Shown here piece by piece: positions 6,253-6,837 of a stretch of 6,837 bases of DNA. The notes beneath the pieces were generated by a model that had not been told where the DNA came from, searched no databases, and was given only the letters and a program-made list of their open reading frames with translations. The DNA comes from Sulfurimonas sp. (GTDB taxonomy: Bacteria > Campylobacterota > Campylobacteria > Campylobacterales > Sulfurimonadaceae). Numbering within the stretch: the first letter of the stretch is position 1; the number at the start of each line of letters is the position of its first letter. The position numbers and the translations under genes are program-made. The DNA is taken from NCBI GenBank assembly GCA_022712775.1, contig JAFLJZ010000194.1, forward strand, positions 1 through 6,837, in the 5' to 3' direction.

Positions 6253-6264
6253 GGTACTAGTACC
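6253..6264. repeat. Perfect 12-bp palindrome GGTACTAGTACC
   Basis: GGTACTAGTACC equals its own reverse complement with no spacer. It lies 6 bases downstream of the glyA stop on the minus strand. It has the form of a dimeric protein-binding site or of one end of a mobile intergenic repeat. As RNA it could pair only poorly with itself, because it leaves no loop. Confidence 0.55.
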
Positions 6265-6270
6265 TATCCT

Positions 6271-6837
6271 TTAATAAGTAGATTGGTTATAGATTACAAA
6301 ATTTTGTGCTAACTCTTTTAACTCTTCTTTAATTGATGCTTGAAGTTCAGTATTGTTGATATCATCAAGAACATCAGCCATTTTGTTTCCGATAAGTTCA
6401 AACTCTTTTTCTTTCATACCACGAGAAGTAAGAGCAGGTGAACCAACTCTGATTCCAGAAGTTACAAATGGGCTTCTTGTTTCACCGGGAACTGTATTTT
6501 TATTAATTGTGATTCCAGCATTACCTAGAGCCGCATCTGCATCTTTACCAGAAATCTCTTTACCGACAAAAGAAACTAAAATCAAGTGGTTGTCAGTTCC
6601 ACCTGAAACTACATCGTAACCACGTTTAACCATAACTTCACCAAGTATTTTAGCATTCGCTTTTACTTGTTTAGCGTAGTCTTTCCATTCAGGAGAAAGG
6701 TTATATTTAAAACCAACAGCTTTAGCTGCGATTACATGAACAAGTGGACCACCTTGAAGTGCTGGGAAGATAGCAGAGTTCATTTTCTTTGCAATATCTT
6801 CATCATTTGTCATAATCATCCCACCACGAGGACCCGC
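6271..6837 (-). CDS. glyA: Serine hydroxymethyltransferase, GlyA (C-terminal part)
   Basis: GlyA interconverts serine and glycine with tetrahydrofolate, using pyridoxal phosphate, and is the main source of one-carbon units. Only the last 188 residues are in the window; the gene enters from the right edge, so the ATG at 6819 is internal. The first residues, AGPRGG, belong to the loop after the catalytic lysine, which should lie three residues outside the window. Family motifs follow: FPALQGGP (24-31), GGTDNHL (79-85), NKNTVPGE and [10 protein letters not shown], whose Arg binds the substrate carboxylate. The family is about 415 residues long, and the C-end here is complete. It runs in the same direction as the DUF1882 operon but is separated from it by 140 bases with hairpins. 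Confidence 0.96.
   Translation of the reverse strand, partial: AGPRGGMIMTNDEDIAKKMNSAIFPALQGGPLVHVIAAKAVGFKYNLSPEWKDYAKQVKANAKILGEVMVKRGYDVVSGGTDNHLILVSFVGKEISGKDADAALGNAGITINKNTVPGETRSPFVTSGIRVGSPALTSRGMKEKEFELIGNKMADVLDDINNTELQASIKEELKELAQNFVIYNQSTY

Larger units (their letters stand above)
6191..6264. other. GC-rich structured intergenic element between glyA and the DUF1882 gene
   Basis: These 74 bases are 50% G+C (37 of 74 by count), well above the A/T-rich genes and spacers on both sides. No convincing gene is seen in either direction: the frames that stay open have no ribosome site or recognised family. The segment holds an imperfect 10-bp hairpin, a tandem 6-mer, a short stem around 6237-6253 and a perfect 12-bp palindrome. 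It is not tRNA, 5S rRNA or SRP RNA by the signatures I know. It could be a dispersed intergenic repeat, a small RNA, or the end of the glyA transcript folded for stability. Confidence 0.5.

Noticed and set aside
6160..6270. 5S rRNA or SRP RNA in the glyA-DUF1882 spacer
   Set aside because: A GAAGGAAAC segment and hairpins recall parts of these RNAs, but the SRP CAGGTCCGGAAGGAAGCAG core and the 5S CCGAAC/GTTAAG core are absent and the length is too short for 5S.
6086..6274. Plus-strand open frame across the glyA-DUF1882 spacer
   Set aside because: It overlaps the DUF1882 gene antisense, has no ribosome site and matches no family; the translation reflects the structured spacer.
1..6837. CRISPR array, insertion sequence or tRNA gene
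   Set aside because: No regularly spaced direct repeats, transposase motifs, terminal repeats or cloverleaf arms were seen on either strand.

Overview
The window looks like chromosomal DNA of a Campylobacterota bacterium, most likely Sulfurimonas or a close relative. The evidence is the low-GC, tightly packed coding, the gene order glyA - DUF1882 - SPOR protein - (trpE) - aroE, which in shorter form is the Campylobacter glyA/aroE neighbourhood, and a MutS7-type mismatch protein, a subfamily known mainly from Campylobacterota, giant viruses and octocoral mitochondria. The genus is an inference; the sequence alone does not fix it.

Layout. Bases 1-1949 (+) hold the 3' two thirds of a mutS7 gene whose start lies left of the window: the MutS lever/clamp, the ATPase, then an HNH nuclease domain on the same chain. 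Convergent to it, on the minus strand at 1983-2629, is a type II toxin-antitoxin pair: a ribbon-helix-helix antitoxin (vapB-like) followed by a PIN-domain toxin (vapC-like). The pair has its own near-consensus sigma70 promoter with an inverted repeat between the -35 and -10 boxes. From 6130 down to 2706, also on the minus strand, runs a compact operon: DUF1882 protein, membrane-anchored SPOR protein, trpE, aroE. Spacers are 10-11 bases or the genes overlap by one base. Two start codons in it are not ATG (trpE TTG, aroE GTG). At the right edge, the last 188 codons of glyA run in the same direction.

The 140-base gap between glyA and the DUF1882 gene is the main non-coding feature. It holds a perfect 9-bp hairpin, a 10-bp imperfect hairpin with a GTAA loop on the plus strand, a tandem 6-mer and a perfect 12-bp palindrome. 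The core (6191-6264) is 50% G+C, clearly richer than its A/T-rich surroundings. It may be a dispersed intergenic repeat, a small RNA or an attenuator.

How the genes fit together. AroE (shikimate pathway) and TrpE (first step from chorismate to tryptophan) are linked metabolically; GlyA supplies glycine and one-carbon units. The SPOR protein belongs to cell-envelope and division work. The DUF1882 protein is uncharacterised but shows primase-like sequence features. MutS7 joins mismatch recognition and a nuclease in one protein, which could give a repair system that does not need MutL or MutH.
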